The position numbers and the translations under genes were made by a program. From NCBI GenBank assembly GCA_027489295.1, contig JAIYAA010000189.1, positions 1 through 33,281 of the forward strand: DNA of 33,281 nt. The letters run 5' to 3'. The stretch is from Sphingomonadales bacterium (GTDB lineage Bacteria; Pseudomonadota; Alphaproteobacteria; Sphingomonadales; Sphingomonadaceae). The notes below the pieces were generated by a model. It was not told the DNA's origin and did not search any database. It saw nothing but the letters and a program-made list of their open reading frames with translations. Shown here piece by piece: positions 9,301 to 16,884 of the stretch. Numbering within the stretch: position 1 is the first letter of the stretch; each line of letters begins with the position of its first letter.

Positions 9301-12300
9301 CCTGTCGCGGTGGTGAGGGACAGACCTGCCGGCAGCCCGGTCGCGGTAAAGCTATACGGAGCGGTTCCGCCCGTGACCGCGACGGTCTGGCTGTAAACGT
9401 TCCCAACCGTGCCATTCGGCAAGCCTCCAGGTGCGGAGCTGAACACAAGGATAGGTGCCGAGACTGTTACCGTCACCATCGCAGGAGCGCTGGTACCGTA
9501 GGTGTTGGTGCCGGTATAGGTGAAGCTATCGGTTCCTGAGAACCCGGCATTTGGCGTGTAGCTGATCGCTGTGCCGGAAGCGGTCGCTGTCCCTTGCGAA
9601 GGAGCCGTTACAACCGCCACGCTGATGGCAGCGCCGCCGACGAGGCTAAGCGGCACGGTGGTTGCGCCACTGTTCGCGGCGACCACGACGGTAGAGGCAC
9701 CCGCCACCGGCGCCTGAACGCCGATCGCTACGGTGTAGGTCGCGGAGCCCGCGATGCCGTGCGCGTCCGTAACGAGGATCGTCACCGTGTAGCTACCGGC
9801 ACTGGTCGGCGTGCCGCTGATCGCGCCCGTCGCGGGGGTAAGGGTCAGCCCTGCCGGCAGCCCCGTCGCGCTGAAGCTGTACGGGGCAGTGCCGCCAGCG
9901 ACCGTGATGGTCTGGCTATAGGCAGTGCCAACCGCGCCGTTCGGCAACCCGCCAGGTGCAGGGCTGAACACGAGGGTAGGTGCCGAGACCGTCACCGTCA
10001 CCATCGCCGGCGCGCTAGTACCGCCGGAATTGGTGGCGGTATAGGTGAAGCTGTCCACTCCCGAGAACCCGGCGGTTGGCGTGTAGCTGATAGCTGTGCC
10101 GGAAGCGGTCGCGGTCCCATGGGAAGGCGCCGTTGCAACCGCCACGTTGGTGGCAGCGCCGCCCGCGAGGCTCAGCGGCACGGCGGTTGCACTGCTGTTC
10201 GCTGGGACCGCGACAGCAGAGGCATTGGCCACAGGAGCCTGAACGCCGATCGCTACCGTGTAAGTCGCCGATCCCGTCGCGCCGTGCGCGTCCGTAGCGG
10301 AGATGACTACAGTGTAGCTGCCGGCAGTTGTCGGCGTGCCACTTACGACGCCTGTCGCGGCGGAGAGGGACAGACCTGCCGGCAGGCCAGTCGCGGTAAA
10401 GCTATACGGAGCAGTGCCGCCGGTTAACGTGATGGTCTGATTGTAGGCTGTTCCGACAGTGCCGTTTGGCAGCCCCCCCGGTGCAGGTGCAAAGCTAAGG
10501 GTCGGCGAAGAGACCGTCACTGTCACTGTAGCAGGCGCACTGGTGCCGGCGGCGTTGGTGGCCGTGTAGGTGAAGCTGTCACTACCGGAGAAGCCAGCGT
10601 CCGGCACATAGGTGATCGCCGTACCCGACGCGGTGGCAATACCATGGCCGGGGGCCGCGGCGACTGCAACGCTGGCGGCAGCGCCGCCAGACAGGCTGAG
10701 CGGTACCGCAGTCGCGGCGCTATTCGCAACGACAGCCAGGCTCGTAGATCCTGCCACTGGCGCCTGAATACTGATGTTCAGGACATAGGTTGCGGACCCG
10801 CCGGCACCATAGGTGTCCGTGGCGGTGATCGCGATTGTAGAGTTCCCAGCCGTGGATGGGGTGCCGGTGATCGCTCCTGTAGTGGCGTTAAGCGTCAACC
10901 CTGCGGGCAGCCCCGTCGCGCTGAAGCTGTACGGGGCAGTGCCGCCCGTGACCGTAATGGTCAGATTAGAGGCGGCGCCAACGGTGCCGTTCGGCAAGCC
11001 TCCGGGTGCAGGGCTGAACACCAGCGTGGGTGGCGAGACCGTGACGGTCACCGTCGCTGGCGCGCTGGTCCCGGCGGAGTTCGTGGCGGTATAGGTGAAG
11101 CTATCGCTTCCGGAAAAGCCGGCATTCGGCGTATAGCTGATCGTCGATCCCGAAGCAGTCGCCGTGCCATGCGAAGCGGCCGTAGCGACGGCCACGCTGG
11201 TGGCAGCGCCGCCGGTGAGGCTCAACGGCACGGTGGTCGCGCCACCGTTTGCTGCAACAGTAACGGCAGAGGCACCCGCCACCGGCGCCTGGATACCGAC
11301 CGCTACATTATAGGTCGACGATCCTGTGGCGCCATTCGCGTCCGTGACGGTGATTGTCAGGGTGTAGCTGCCGGCGGTCGTTGGCGTACCGCTGATCGTA
11401 CCGGTCGCTGCGTTGAGGGCCAGGCCCGCGGGCAGCCCTGTCGCACTAAAGCTGTATGGAGCAATGCCTCCAGTGACCGTGATAGTCTGGCTGTACGCAG
11501 TGCCTACCGAACCACCCGGCAGGCCTCCAGGCGCAGGTGCGAAGCTGAAGGTCGGGGCGGCCACGAGGCTCGTGTAGGGCGAGCCGCTGATATTCGTGCC
11601 GTCGAGCTTGATGCTCACAGCGTCGGTACCCGCACTTGTGGGCGTGTAGCTAAAGCCGTAACTGCCGCCGCCCCGATCGGTGATCGCTGAAACCGAGGTG
11701 CCGGCGTTGCTGCCTCCGATGCTCGCGGACAATGCTGCTGCCGCACCGCTGACCGGATTACCGCTGCTGTCCCGGACAGTGATTGTGACGAGGGTCGGAA
11801 GGCCTGCGCTGCCATTGGGCACTACGGCGCTGGACTGCGCGGGACTTCGCACGCCCACGGAAGTCACGGTCACCGTGGCGGTACTCGTGAAGGTGGAGCC
11901 GTTTGCAGACGCCGTGGCGCTGTAAATGACGCTGCCTGCGGCACTTGATTGAACGGAGAAGGTCGCCTGACCGCTGCTGTTGGTAACGGCAGAGGCTGGC
12001 GAGATGGTGGTGTTCGCCGACGGACTTGCATTCAGAGTGACGTTGGCACCGGCAAGCCCAGCACCGCTGGAAAGCTTCACCGTCACCAAAATCGTAGCCG
12101 TTTGCCCGACGGAGACAGTTGCGGATGAACCGCCATTCACGCTTAGTGTGGTCTGGCCGGCGTCCGGAGCGGTGGCGTCCAGGTACTCGTTCAGCTTTGC
12201 GACGACCGAATTTGAGCTGCCACTATAGCTGGCGCTAGCGGCGTAGCTTCCGCCAAGAACAAGCAGTCGGTCTCCCCCAGAATTTGCAGTGAAGGCTACG

Positions 12301-12638
12301 GCGTCAATCATGGTGTTGCCGTTCGGATAACGGGAGTTCAGCACACCGGCTTCTGCGTATTGGACGCCGCCCACCCTGTAATACAGCGTGCCGCTGGTGT
12401 TCTGGAACACACGTTGCGTACCTGCATCGGCGAAGCGGATCGAACCGGGGTCCGCATTCAAAAGAGTGCCCGTGGCGAACGTTTGGCCAGATAACGATCC
12501 TACGTACGCCCGATTGAAGCGTAATTCAGCTGCGTGGGACGGTCCCGTGCACCCAAACACGAGCAGCATCATTGCCAATAGCGCCGAAAGCGCGAGCTTC
12601 AGGAGTTGGCGACCTTCTTCAAACCGCAGATGCGTCAT
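6360..12638 (-). CDS. Giant autotransporter-type surface protein with Ig-like repeats
   Basis: A 2,092-residue cell-surface protein, probably an adhesin. Signal peptide at residues 1-36 (hydrophobic core LALSALLAMMLLVFG, cleavage SHA-AE). Two invasin-like Ig domains lie around residues 130-360. From about 369 to 1450 is an array of paired modules: a putative-Ig module starting PAPGGLP (with YSFSATGLPAGL and GTPTTAGSYT) and a cadherin/Big_9-like module (SHGTATASGTAISYTPNAGF). Seven PAPGGLP copies are spaced exactly 525 bp (175 residues) apart. Further cadherin-like modules follow, and the last ~275 residues form an autotransporter beta barrel ending in the terminal Phe typical of outer-membrane proteins. 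ATG at 12638 is chosen for its signal peptide and GAGG 6 bases upstream; the open frame continues into the adjacent IS up to 12779. The insertion lies 46 bp upstream, so the native promoter may be displaced. Confidence 0.9.
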   Translation of the reverse strand: MTHLRFEEGRQLLKLALSALLAMMLLVFGCTGPSHAAELRFNRAYVGSLSGQTFATGTLLNADPGSIRFADAGTQRVFQNTSGTLYYRVGGVQYAEAGVLNSRYPNGNTMIDAVAFTANSGGDRLLVLGGSYAASASYSGSSNSVVAKLNEYLDATAPDAGQTTLSVNGGSSATVSVGQTATILVTVKLSSGAGLAGANVTLNASPSANTTISPASAVTNSSGQATFSVQSSAAGSVIYSATASANGSTFTSTATVTVTSVGVRSPAQSSAVVPNGSAGLPTLVTITVRDSSGNPVSGAAAALSASIGGSNAGTSVSAITDRGGGSYGFSYTPTSAGTDAVSIKLDGTNISGSPYTSLVAAPTFSFAPAPGGLPGGSVGTAYSQTITVTGGIAPYSFSATGLPAGLALNAATGTISGTPTTAGSYTLTITVTDANGATGSSTYNVAVGIQAPVAGASAVTVAANGGATTVPLSLTGGAATSVAVATAASHGTATASGSTISYTPNAGFSGSDSFTYTATNSAGTSAPATVTVTVSPPTLVFSPAPGGLPNGTVGAASNLTITVTGGTAPYSFSATGLPAGLTLNATTGAITGTPSTAGNSTIAITATDTYGAGGSATYVLNISIQAPVAGSTSLAVVANSAATAVPLSLSGGAAASVAVAAAPGHGIATASGTAITYVPDAGFSGSDSFTYTATNAAGTSAPATVTVTVSSPTLSFAPAPGGLPNGTVGTAYNQTITLTGGTAPYSFTATGLPAGLSLSAATGVVSGTPTTAGSYTVVISATDAHGATGSATYTVAIGVQAPVANASAVAVPANSSATAVPLSLAGGAATNVAVATAPSHGTATASGTAISYTPTAGFSGVDSFTYTATNSGGTSAPAMVTVTVSAPTLVFSPAPGGLPNGAVGTAYSQTITVAGGTAPYSFSATGLPAGLTLTPATGAISGTPTSAGSYTVTILVTDAHGIAGSATYTVAIGVQAPVAGASTVVVAANSGATTVPLSLVGGAAISVAVVTAPSQGTATASGTAISYTPNAGFSGTDSFTYTGTNTYGTSAPAMVTVTVSAPILVFSSAPGGLPNGTVGNVYSQTVAVTGGTAPYSFTATGLPAGLSLTTATGVISGTPTTAGSYTVIISAMDAHGATGSATYTVAIGVQAPVARAATFTVAANSSATAVPLSLAGGAATSVAVATVPSHGMATASGTAVSYTPNAGFSGADSFTYTASNSGGTSAPATVTVAVSAPTLAFSPAPGGLPDGTVGTAYNQTITATGGTSPYSFTAAGLPAGLTINAATGVISGAPTIAGSNNVTISATDGHGATGAATYTISISVQAPVAGAATVAVAANSSATAVPRSLAGGAATSVAGATAPAHGTATATGTAIAYAPNAGFSGTDSFTYTATNAAGTSAPATVTVTVSAPTLVFSPAPGGLPNGTVGAAYNQTITASGGTAPYSFSATGLPAGLTLNATTGAITGMPATDGSFEASVTATDAYGAVLAQRYSIVIAPPPPPVAADSTSASVPANTETKAGQNVAINLTNLVSGEYTDIRIVRQPQHGSVAITRTVAMRAGGTPGIMAALAVFGMLELPSQVIAIYTPDPNYHGPDSFQFAAVGPGGVSAPASVVINVVGRIPRAQALTANTLDGQPVLVDLTAGATEGPFVDATIVSVSPAQEAAAEIVPGGSGTSRSFKARVTPKARFSGAVLVQYTLTNAFGTSAPAVVTVNVTRRPDPSADPVVQAISDGQAEAARRFSQAQVSNFLRRAETLHGDCGHSFNGVRVASRDAAPPAAEPRSDDPAEMRSSDRTKETRQQQRANAKRGVDTGCRSVAVWSGGTVELGTRDAATGRAKISAATSGLSGGVDAKLGQGLFLGAGAGLSRDISRIDGGKARLFSKGTTLALYGSAAPVPGLFVDGVATTSWMTFRTRRTDATTGALASGERSSRLTSFALSMGIDRLSGPLGWSVYGRAATSNGSLHGYVEEGAGVYDLRFDSRSIRSTTGTLGFRTALRQALPSGSMTVNLRGEWQHEFQGGSLQGVDYADIAGPSVYRLRAQSWGREQFVLAPGIDLELPADWQFSVNLGFRGAADERAMSTSVRARKQF
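8200..11560. repeat. In-phase tandem repeats of exactly 525 bp
   Basis: Equivalent positions of the Gly-Gly-Leu-Pro-encoding segment occur at 8381, 8906, 9431, 9956, 10481, 11006 and 11531, each separated by exactly 525 bp. Seven putative-Ig modules and six intervening cadherin-like modules result. Copies differ by many scattered substitutions but show no length change, so they are diverged yet length-constrained. Confidence 0.9.
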
Positions 12639-12744
12639 GCAAGCCTCGAACCAGAAAACGTTCGATTGCATAAGCTTGTCTGGTGACGTGCTCCCCTGAA
12701 ACTCCTCCAGTTTGAGGTAGAGTCCTCGATCAAGGAGGACGAAG

Positions 12745-13011
12745 ATGAAGCGCAGCAGGTTTTCAGAGGAGCAGATCATCGGGATTCTGCGCGAGCAGGA
12801 GGCCGGGTCGTCGACGGCAGACGTGTGTCGGAAGCACGGTGTAAGCAGCGCGACGTTCTACAAGTGGAAGGCGACGTATGGCGGCATGGACGTGTCGCAG
12901 GCGCGCAAGCTGAAGGTGCTCGAGGACGAGAATGCGCGGCTGAAGCGGCTGCTGGCCGATGCGATGCTCGACAATGCGGTGCTGAAGGAAGTTGCCGCAA
13001 AAAACTGGTGA
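12745..13011 (+). CDS. IS407-type transposase OrfA
   Basis: An 88-residue helix-turn-helix protein that binds the IS ends: [20 protein letters not shown] with [20 protein letters not shown] as the HTH_8 domain, then a leucine-zipper-like coiled coil ([19 protein letters not shown]). GGAGG at 12733-12737 precedes the ATG by 7 bases. The 3' end carries the slippery heptamer A AAA AAC at 12999-13005 in the correct phase for a -1 shift into orfB, the known route to the OrfAB transposase in this family. Confidence 0.93.
   Translation: MKRSRFSEEQIIGILREQEAGSSTADVCRKHGVSSATFYKWKATYGGMDVSQARKLKVLEDENARLKRLLADAMLDNAVLKEVAAKNW
12999..13005 (+). promoter_or_regulatory. Programmed -1 frameshift site (A AAA AAC)
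   Basis: The heptamer sits in the phase X XXY YYZ relative to orfA, two codons before the orfA stop, and the orfB frame is -1. This arrangement is standard for IS3-family OrfAB synthesis. Confidence 0.85.
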
Positions 13012-13871
13012 AGCCTGCCGCTCGCCGAAGGGCTGTCGAGGATGTGCGGCAGACCTTCGGCATCAGCGAGCGTCGGGCATGCGCCATTCTGAGCGTGGAT
13101 CGGTCGTCGATGCGCTATGCGCATCGGCGTAGTGATGATGGCGACCTGCGGTCTCGGCTTCGCGAGATCGCGCTTGAGCGCCGTCGGTTCGGCTATCGGC
13201 GGCTGGGGATCATGCTGGCCCGAGAAGGGATCGTCATGAACCACAAGAAACTGCTGCGGCTGTATCGCGAGGAGAATCTGCGGGTGCGTCGTCGCCGCGG
13301 CCGCAAACGGGCGATGGGCACGCGGGCACCGATGGCGCACCCGCAGGGGCCGAACCAGCGGTGGAGCCTGGACTTTGTGAGCGATACGCTGGTGTGCAGC
13401 CGGCGCATCCGTATCCTTGCCGTCGTCGACGACTTCACGCGGGAGAGCCTGGCGCTGGTGGTGGATACATCGCTGTCGGGCGCTCGTGTTGCTCGCGAGC
13501 TCGACGCGATCATAGCGGTGCGCGGCAGGCCGCTGATGATTGTCAGCGACAACGGGACGGAACTGACCAGTCTGGCAATCCTGCGCTGGGCGCAGGACCG
13601 GCAGATCGAGTGGCATTACATCGCGCCGGGCAAGCCGCAGCAGAATGGCTACATCGAGAGCTTTAATGGTCGCTTGCGCGACGAATGCCTGAACGAGACG
13701 CTGTTCGCTTCGCTGGGCCATGCCCGCTCGGTGCTGAGCAACTGGCGAGATGACTACAACCATGTGCGGCCGCATAGCGGTATCGGCGGGCTGACACCCG
13801 CCGACGCTGCAAGGCGCGTTGCGCAACCCCACCCGCCAGGGCATCCTGGCAGCCCCGGACTCTACTTATGA
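13006..13871 (+). CDS. IS407-type transposase OrfB (DDE integrase domain)
   Basis: The catalytic part of the transposase, read by -1 frameshift from orfA; the open frame itself extends from 12825 but the part before the slip is a shadow of orfA. It contains the HTH_21-like segment ([16 protein letters not shown]) and the rve integrase core with DDE residues in [15 protein letters not shown] and [11 protein letters not shown]. No stop or frameshift interrupts it, so the element is probably active. The start shown marks the frameshift, since orfB has no independent start with a ribosome binding site that I can support. Confidence 0.9.
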
Positions 13872-14031
13872 GTGGAGGAGAAAAGGGGAGCACGTCACTG
13901 GTTAACTGGATTGCCTCGATCGCTCTCCGTTCAAGCACGTAGCGACGCGCACATTTGGCGCCGCGTTGAGAGGGCCCGACGTTGCTGAATGCAGAATCTT
14001 GCGGCGGGAGCAGCCATCGCGACTGCGACCT

Positions 14032-14206
14032 TCAGATCTCCAGCGACAACTCCAGCTGATCCGCCAGCAGCAACAGCCGCGCCGAGGACTGGCTGAACCT
14101 CATCCGCCGTAGGCGCTCGAGCTTGACCTTCAGCTTCCGCAGCGCCCACAGCACGCGAGCCACCGCCTTTTCGTTGACATAGGTGTCTACCGAAAGCCAA
14201 GTCGTT
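14032..14206 (-). pseudogene. Remnant of an IS66-type transposase (TnpC N-terminal part)
   Basis: One minus-strand frame encodes about 45 residues including KVKLERLRRMRFSQSSARL and ADQLELSLEI, resembling the N-terminal region of IS66-family TnpC (typically LRRMxFGRSSEKL followed by IxQLELxLEDLE). It ends in a TGA exactly where the intact protein would continue, and the rest of the transposase is absent. The adjacent IS407 element and the gene at 14217 bound the remnant. The match is by eye over a short stretch. Confidence 0.45.
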
Positions 14207-14216
14207 CAACCGGAGT

Positions 14217-14657
14217 TTACAGGTCGTTACGTCTTTCTGATGCGCGGACTGCCTGATTGGCGTCGACTGCCAAAGCCGAGCAAAACGCGTCCTGCGCGAG
14301 TAGATAGTCGTACACCTGGTTGAGCAGGAGCATGATCGAGAGCCGGTAGCCTGGCCAGCAACGGCGTAACTGCGCCTCGCCCCAGACGCGTAGATGGCTC
14401 TCCAGAAGCGCGATAACTTGAGAAGTCCTCAAGCGGTGCTCATCCAAAAGGCGCGGGAAGGGATGGTTCAGGTCCTCCCCCTCACACCACTGCAGGGTCT
14501 GTCGTAGCGCCCGCAGAAGCTCCCTCTCGGCGCAACAAGGATCCTCAGCCTCCGGCGCCAACTCGCCCCAATCCGAGGTAGCCGCGATGCGCTCCAGAAT
14601 TTGCAACGCATGCCACATCTGGGGGTAGACAGCACGTTTGAACGCTGAAGCAGGCAC
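14217..14657 (-). CDS. Hypothetical protein (146 residues)
   Basis: Unrecognised, predicted all-helical soluble protein, rich in Leu, Arg and Trp, with a hydrophobic helix near the C-terminus (RLSIMLLLNQVYDYLLAQDAF). GTG at 14657 is chosen because AGAGGAG lies 5 bases upstream; a GTG at 14693 in frame lacks this. It sits between an IS66 remnant and the 142-residue paralog gene, transcribed in the same direction as the latter with a gap of about 230 bases. No catalytic motif was found. Confidence 0.6.
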   Translation of the reverse strand: MPASAFKRAVYPQMWHALQILERIAATSDWGELAPEAEDPCCAERELLRALRQTLQWCEGEDLNHPFPRLLDEHRLRTSQVIALLESHLRVWGEAQLRRCWPGYRLSIMLLLNQVYDYLLAQDAFCSALAVDANQAVRASERRNDL

Positions 14658-14887
14658 GCTCGCTCCTCTGTCGAACCAGGTCCACCTCAGCACAAGTCTT
14701 CGCCAGCGAACATGTTGCAGCGCAATGACGAATTCGTGGCCATTCGTGCCGGCTCGCCTCTCTGCGCCTCACCGCCTGCGCGTGAAGCTCCCCAACCTAG
14801 CGTTGCTATCACCTCAAGGCGCAGAGACAATCCGCCCTGCGGAACGCCTTAAAAAACGTTAATGGGACCAAGAGGTGGTTCGGCAAA

Positions 14888-15316
14888 TCACAGCCCCCGA
14901 TCGCGCAACCTGCTCCCGAGGATCCCCCTCTCCAACTCGATCTGCGCCAACATCATTGCCCTGATGTTCGCAGATGCTTCCCGATATCCCTGCCAGTTGT
15001 GCATGATGGCCCATGAACTCCAGGTCGCGACATGCTCGCATGACGCCTGACGCTTAGCACTGAAGGCCGACAGCATTTCTCCAAGCTCACGCCGTAATGC
15101 CCTATCTTCCGCCTCAAGAAGTCTTGGTACAATAACTTCACGAACCAACCTCGACCGTTCGGTGCTTAGTCGGCTCAAACTGACGCGAGAGGCAGCGAGA
15201 GCCGAAAGGTCAGGCGCCTCGCGATCGCAATGCATTCTTATTTCATCGATGCCAGCGATAATCGCATCGTGTCGTTCGTTCAACTGGTGCAACAAGGTAG
15301 ATATGATGAGATCCAT
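14888..15316 (-). CDS. Hypothetical helical protein, paralog A (142 residues)
   Basis: An unrecognised protein that is clearly homologous to the gene at 25757: about half of the aligned positions are identical over some 135 residues, with shared blocks GIDEIR, A-x-RV-x-LSR, AKR-x-AS-x-x-HVA-x-WSS-x-AI and a C-terminal Q-I-E-x-ER. Pattern and composition suggest a four-helix bundle. Conserved histidines (in ERHDAI and EHVATW) and a conserved Cys after GIDEIR might suggest ligand or metal binding, but the spacing does not fit canonical hemerythrin. No signal peptide. The ribosome binding site is weak. An IS5-family element is inserted 227 bp upstream of its start. Confidence 0.75.
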   Translation of the reverse strand: MDLIISTLLHQLNERHDAIIAGIDEIRMHCDREAPDLSALAASRVSLSRLSTERSRLVREVIVPRLLEAEDRALRRELGEMLSAFSAKRQASCEHVATWSSWAIMHNWQGYREASANIRAMMLAQIELERGILGSRLRDRGL

Positions 15317-15542
15317 TCTTACTACGCTACGATACCCACTATCTGCTAATCGTTACCGTCCTGGAACAAAATGTAGACCTGCCAATCGGGACATAGGCGC
15401 TACCGACCCAAGGAGGCTTCAACAAAGCGCATCTTCGCACCCTTCTAGGTGACCTGCGTCGGTCAACGCTTAGTTCCCCTTCATGCCATGATCGCTGTTA
15501 ACATCTGCAGAACCAATTGTATCTCGCCGACCCGAGCAATTT

Positions 15543-16815
15543 GGGCGCCTCCATTTACCCGATGATGTGATGGGATTGAGGATCCGAGACGGCGCGTTGG
15601 GTGAACCTCGCGTTTGGCACGGGGTTCGTCGGTATTTTCAGGGTTTTCCGTAAAGCGCGGACGCAATTATCCCATGGCCGCACGGCGCTCGTGGAAGATC
15701 AGGCGGTGGATGTTGAAGGCCAGGTTGGCGAGCGTGATCTTGGCCTTGGCCCGTTCGATGCCGATGGTGCGGATGAACATGCCCATGACGGCCTTCTGAT
15801 GCGCGAACACATGCTCGACGCGGGCCCGGATCTTCGACTTGGTGGCGTTGCCGCGGCGGACATGGGCGGGCATCGGCCTGCCCTTGGGCTTTCTGCGGTG
15901 GATGCGGCTGACGCGGCCCTGGGCCTTCAGCCAACGCTCATTGCTCTGGCTGCGATAGGCGGTGTCGGCCCAGACGTCCGATGCGGTGTTGTCGCTGGTC
16001 ACCACGTCGCGCAGCATGCGGCCGTCGTAGCGCGCGCCATCGGTGACCTGGCCCTTTCGGATGAAGCCGAAGGCCCGGCATATCGAGATGCTGCTTTTAT
16101 ACCCGAAGCTTGGGATCGCGATATCCGGCTGCGGCTTGCCATCGGCGGTGGGCCGCGCCTTGGCGAATTTCAGCGTCCAGCGGGCATCGACATCCTTCTG
16201 GCGCGCCCTGGCGGGTTCGTCCGGCCAGATCTCGGCGGCGCTCCGGCCCGCCTTCACCGCGACCTTCTCGGCCTCGGTGTTGCGCTGTTTGGGCGCGGCG
16301 ACCAGCGTCGCGTCGACGATCTGGCCGCCCATCGGCAGATAGCCCCGCGCCTTCAACTGGCGGTCAAAATCGGCAAACAGCGTATCGAGCGCGCCGACCG
16401 CCGTCAGCCGCTCGCGGAACATGCGGATCGTGTTCGCATCCGGCGTCGCTGCGCCAAGATCGAAGCCCAGGAAGCGCAGCCAGCTCAGCCGATCCCGGAT
16501 CAGCCATTCCATCCGCCCGTCGGCCACGTTGTTCTGCGCCGCCAGCACCAGCACCTTCAGCATCACCACAGGATCGTAGGGCGGACGACCACCCTTGGTA
16601 CCGTCGGAATAGCCCAGTGCAGCTACCAGCGTCGGCCGAAACGCTTCAAAGTCCACGATCCGCGCCAGCACCTCCAGCGGATCGCCGTCCGCTGAAAGGC
16701 GCTTCATGTGGTCCGATAATCCGAAAAGCCCAGCCTGCCGCATCGTCCGCTCCCGCTGACCGCCGACAATGAATCATCACTGCGTCAATTTGGCGAGAGG
16801 TAAATGGAGGTGCCC
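15543..16815 (-). mobile_element. Complete IS5-family element (1,273 bp)
   Basis: Imperfect 17-bp terminal inverted repeats (15543-15559 and 16799-16815, one mismatch) enclose one transposase gene. The 4-bp sequence ATTT occurs immediately outside both ends (15539-15542 and 16816-16819), consistent with a target duplication. The insertion lies between paralog A and the response regulator gene. Confidence 0.85.
15667..16743 (-). CDS. IS5-family transposase
   Basis: A 358-residue DDE transposase. The N-terminal half has the DUF772/InsH-type domain (GRPPYDPVVMLKVLVLAAQ, RDRLSWLRFLGFDL, PDANTIRMFRERL); the catalytic DDE residues are in QIVDATLVAAPKQR, VWADTAYRS and ARVEHVFAHQKAVMG, the last typical of IS5 relatives. 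Length and frame are intact. It spans most of the element bounded by the 15543/16815 inverted repeats. Confidence 0.95.
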   Translation of the reverse strand: MRQAGLFGLSDHMKRLSADGDPLEVLARIVDFEAFRPTLVAALGYSDGTKGGRPPYDPVVMLKVLVLAAQNNVADGRMEWLIRDRLSWLRFLGFDLGAATPDANTIRMFRERLTAVGALDTLFADFDRQLKARGYLPMGGQIVDATLVAAPKQRNTEAEKVAVKAGRSAAEIWPDEPARARQKDVDARWTLKFAKARPTADGKPQPDIAIPSFGYKSSISICRAFGFIRKGQVTDGARYDGRMLRDVVTSDNTASDVWADTAYRSQSNERWLKAQGRVSRIHRRKPKGRPMPAHVRRGNATKSKIRARVEHVFAHQKAVMGMFIRTIGIERAKAKITLANLAFNIHRLIFHERRAAMG

Positions 16816-16840
16816 ATTTCACTGATCTAAGCGAAACCAG

Positions 16841-16866
16841 GGAACGTGACTTCGCTCCGGACGCTT
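16841..16866 (+). promoter_or_regulatory. Possible EcfG-type promoter, imperfect -10
   Basis: GGAAC at 16841-16845 is followed after 16 bases by CGCTT instead of the EcfG consensus CGTT. Position (about 20 bases before the response regulator ATG) is right, and it lies just outside the IS right end, but the -10 mismatch makes this tentative. Confidence 0.3.
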
Positions 16867-16884
16867 CAGATGCAGGAGAGTCAC

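Larger units (their letters stand above)
12684..13897 (+). mobile_element. Complete IS3-family element, IS407 group (1,214 bp)
   Basis: Terminal inverted repeats begin TGACGTGCTCCCC at 12684 and end with its complement at 13897, with further imperfect pairing inward. The element is flanked by the 4-bp direct repeat CTGG (12680-12683 and 13898-13901), the duplication size typical of the IS407 group. It carries orfA and orfB in overlapping frames. Matching target duplication and intact frames indicate recent transposition into the region upstream of the adhesin gene. Confidence 0.93.

Noticed and set aside
8200..11560. Possible CRISPR-like or satellite DNA repeat array
   Set aside because: The 525-bp units are coding and in frame, without spacer-repeat structure; they are protein module repeats.
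7065..11690. Several long plus-strand frames across the adhesin gene
   Set aside because: They are Arg/His/Gly-rich antisense shadows of the repeat-encoding gene and repeat with its 525-bp period; the minus frame has signal peptide, Ig-like modules and a beta barrel.
12548..12551. Possible lipoprotein signal (Cys30, VFGC) in the adhesin
   Set aside because: Phe at the position before Gly is not acceptable for a lipobox, and an ordinary SHA-AE cleavage site follows.
12638..12779. Extension of the adhesin frame upstream into the IS element
   Set aside because: The frame is open by chance through the IS left end; the ATG at 12638 has the ribosome binding site and the signal peptide.
12999..13011. 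Apparent frameshift mutation in the IS407 transposase
   Set aside because: The heptamer A AAA AAC is in the correct phase, so this is programmed frameshifting, not decay.
14841..14860. GGAAC followed by CGTT near 14841
   Set aside because: The spacer is about 11 bases, too short for an EcfG promoter, and no plus-strand gene follows.
15601..16695. 364-residue plus-strand frame over the IS5-family element
   Set aside because: Shadow of the transposase; the minus frame carries the DDE motifs and lies between the inverted repeats.
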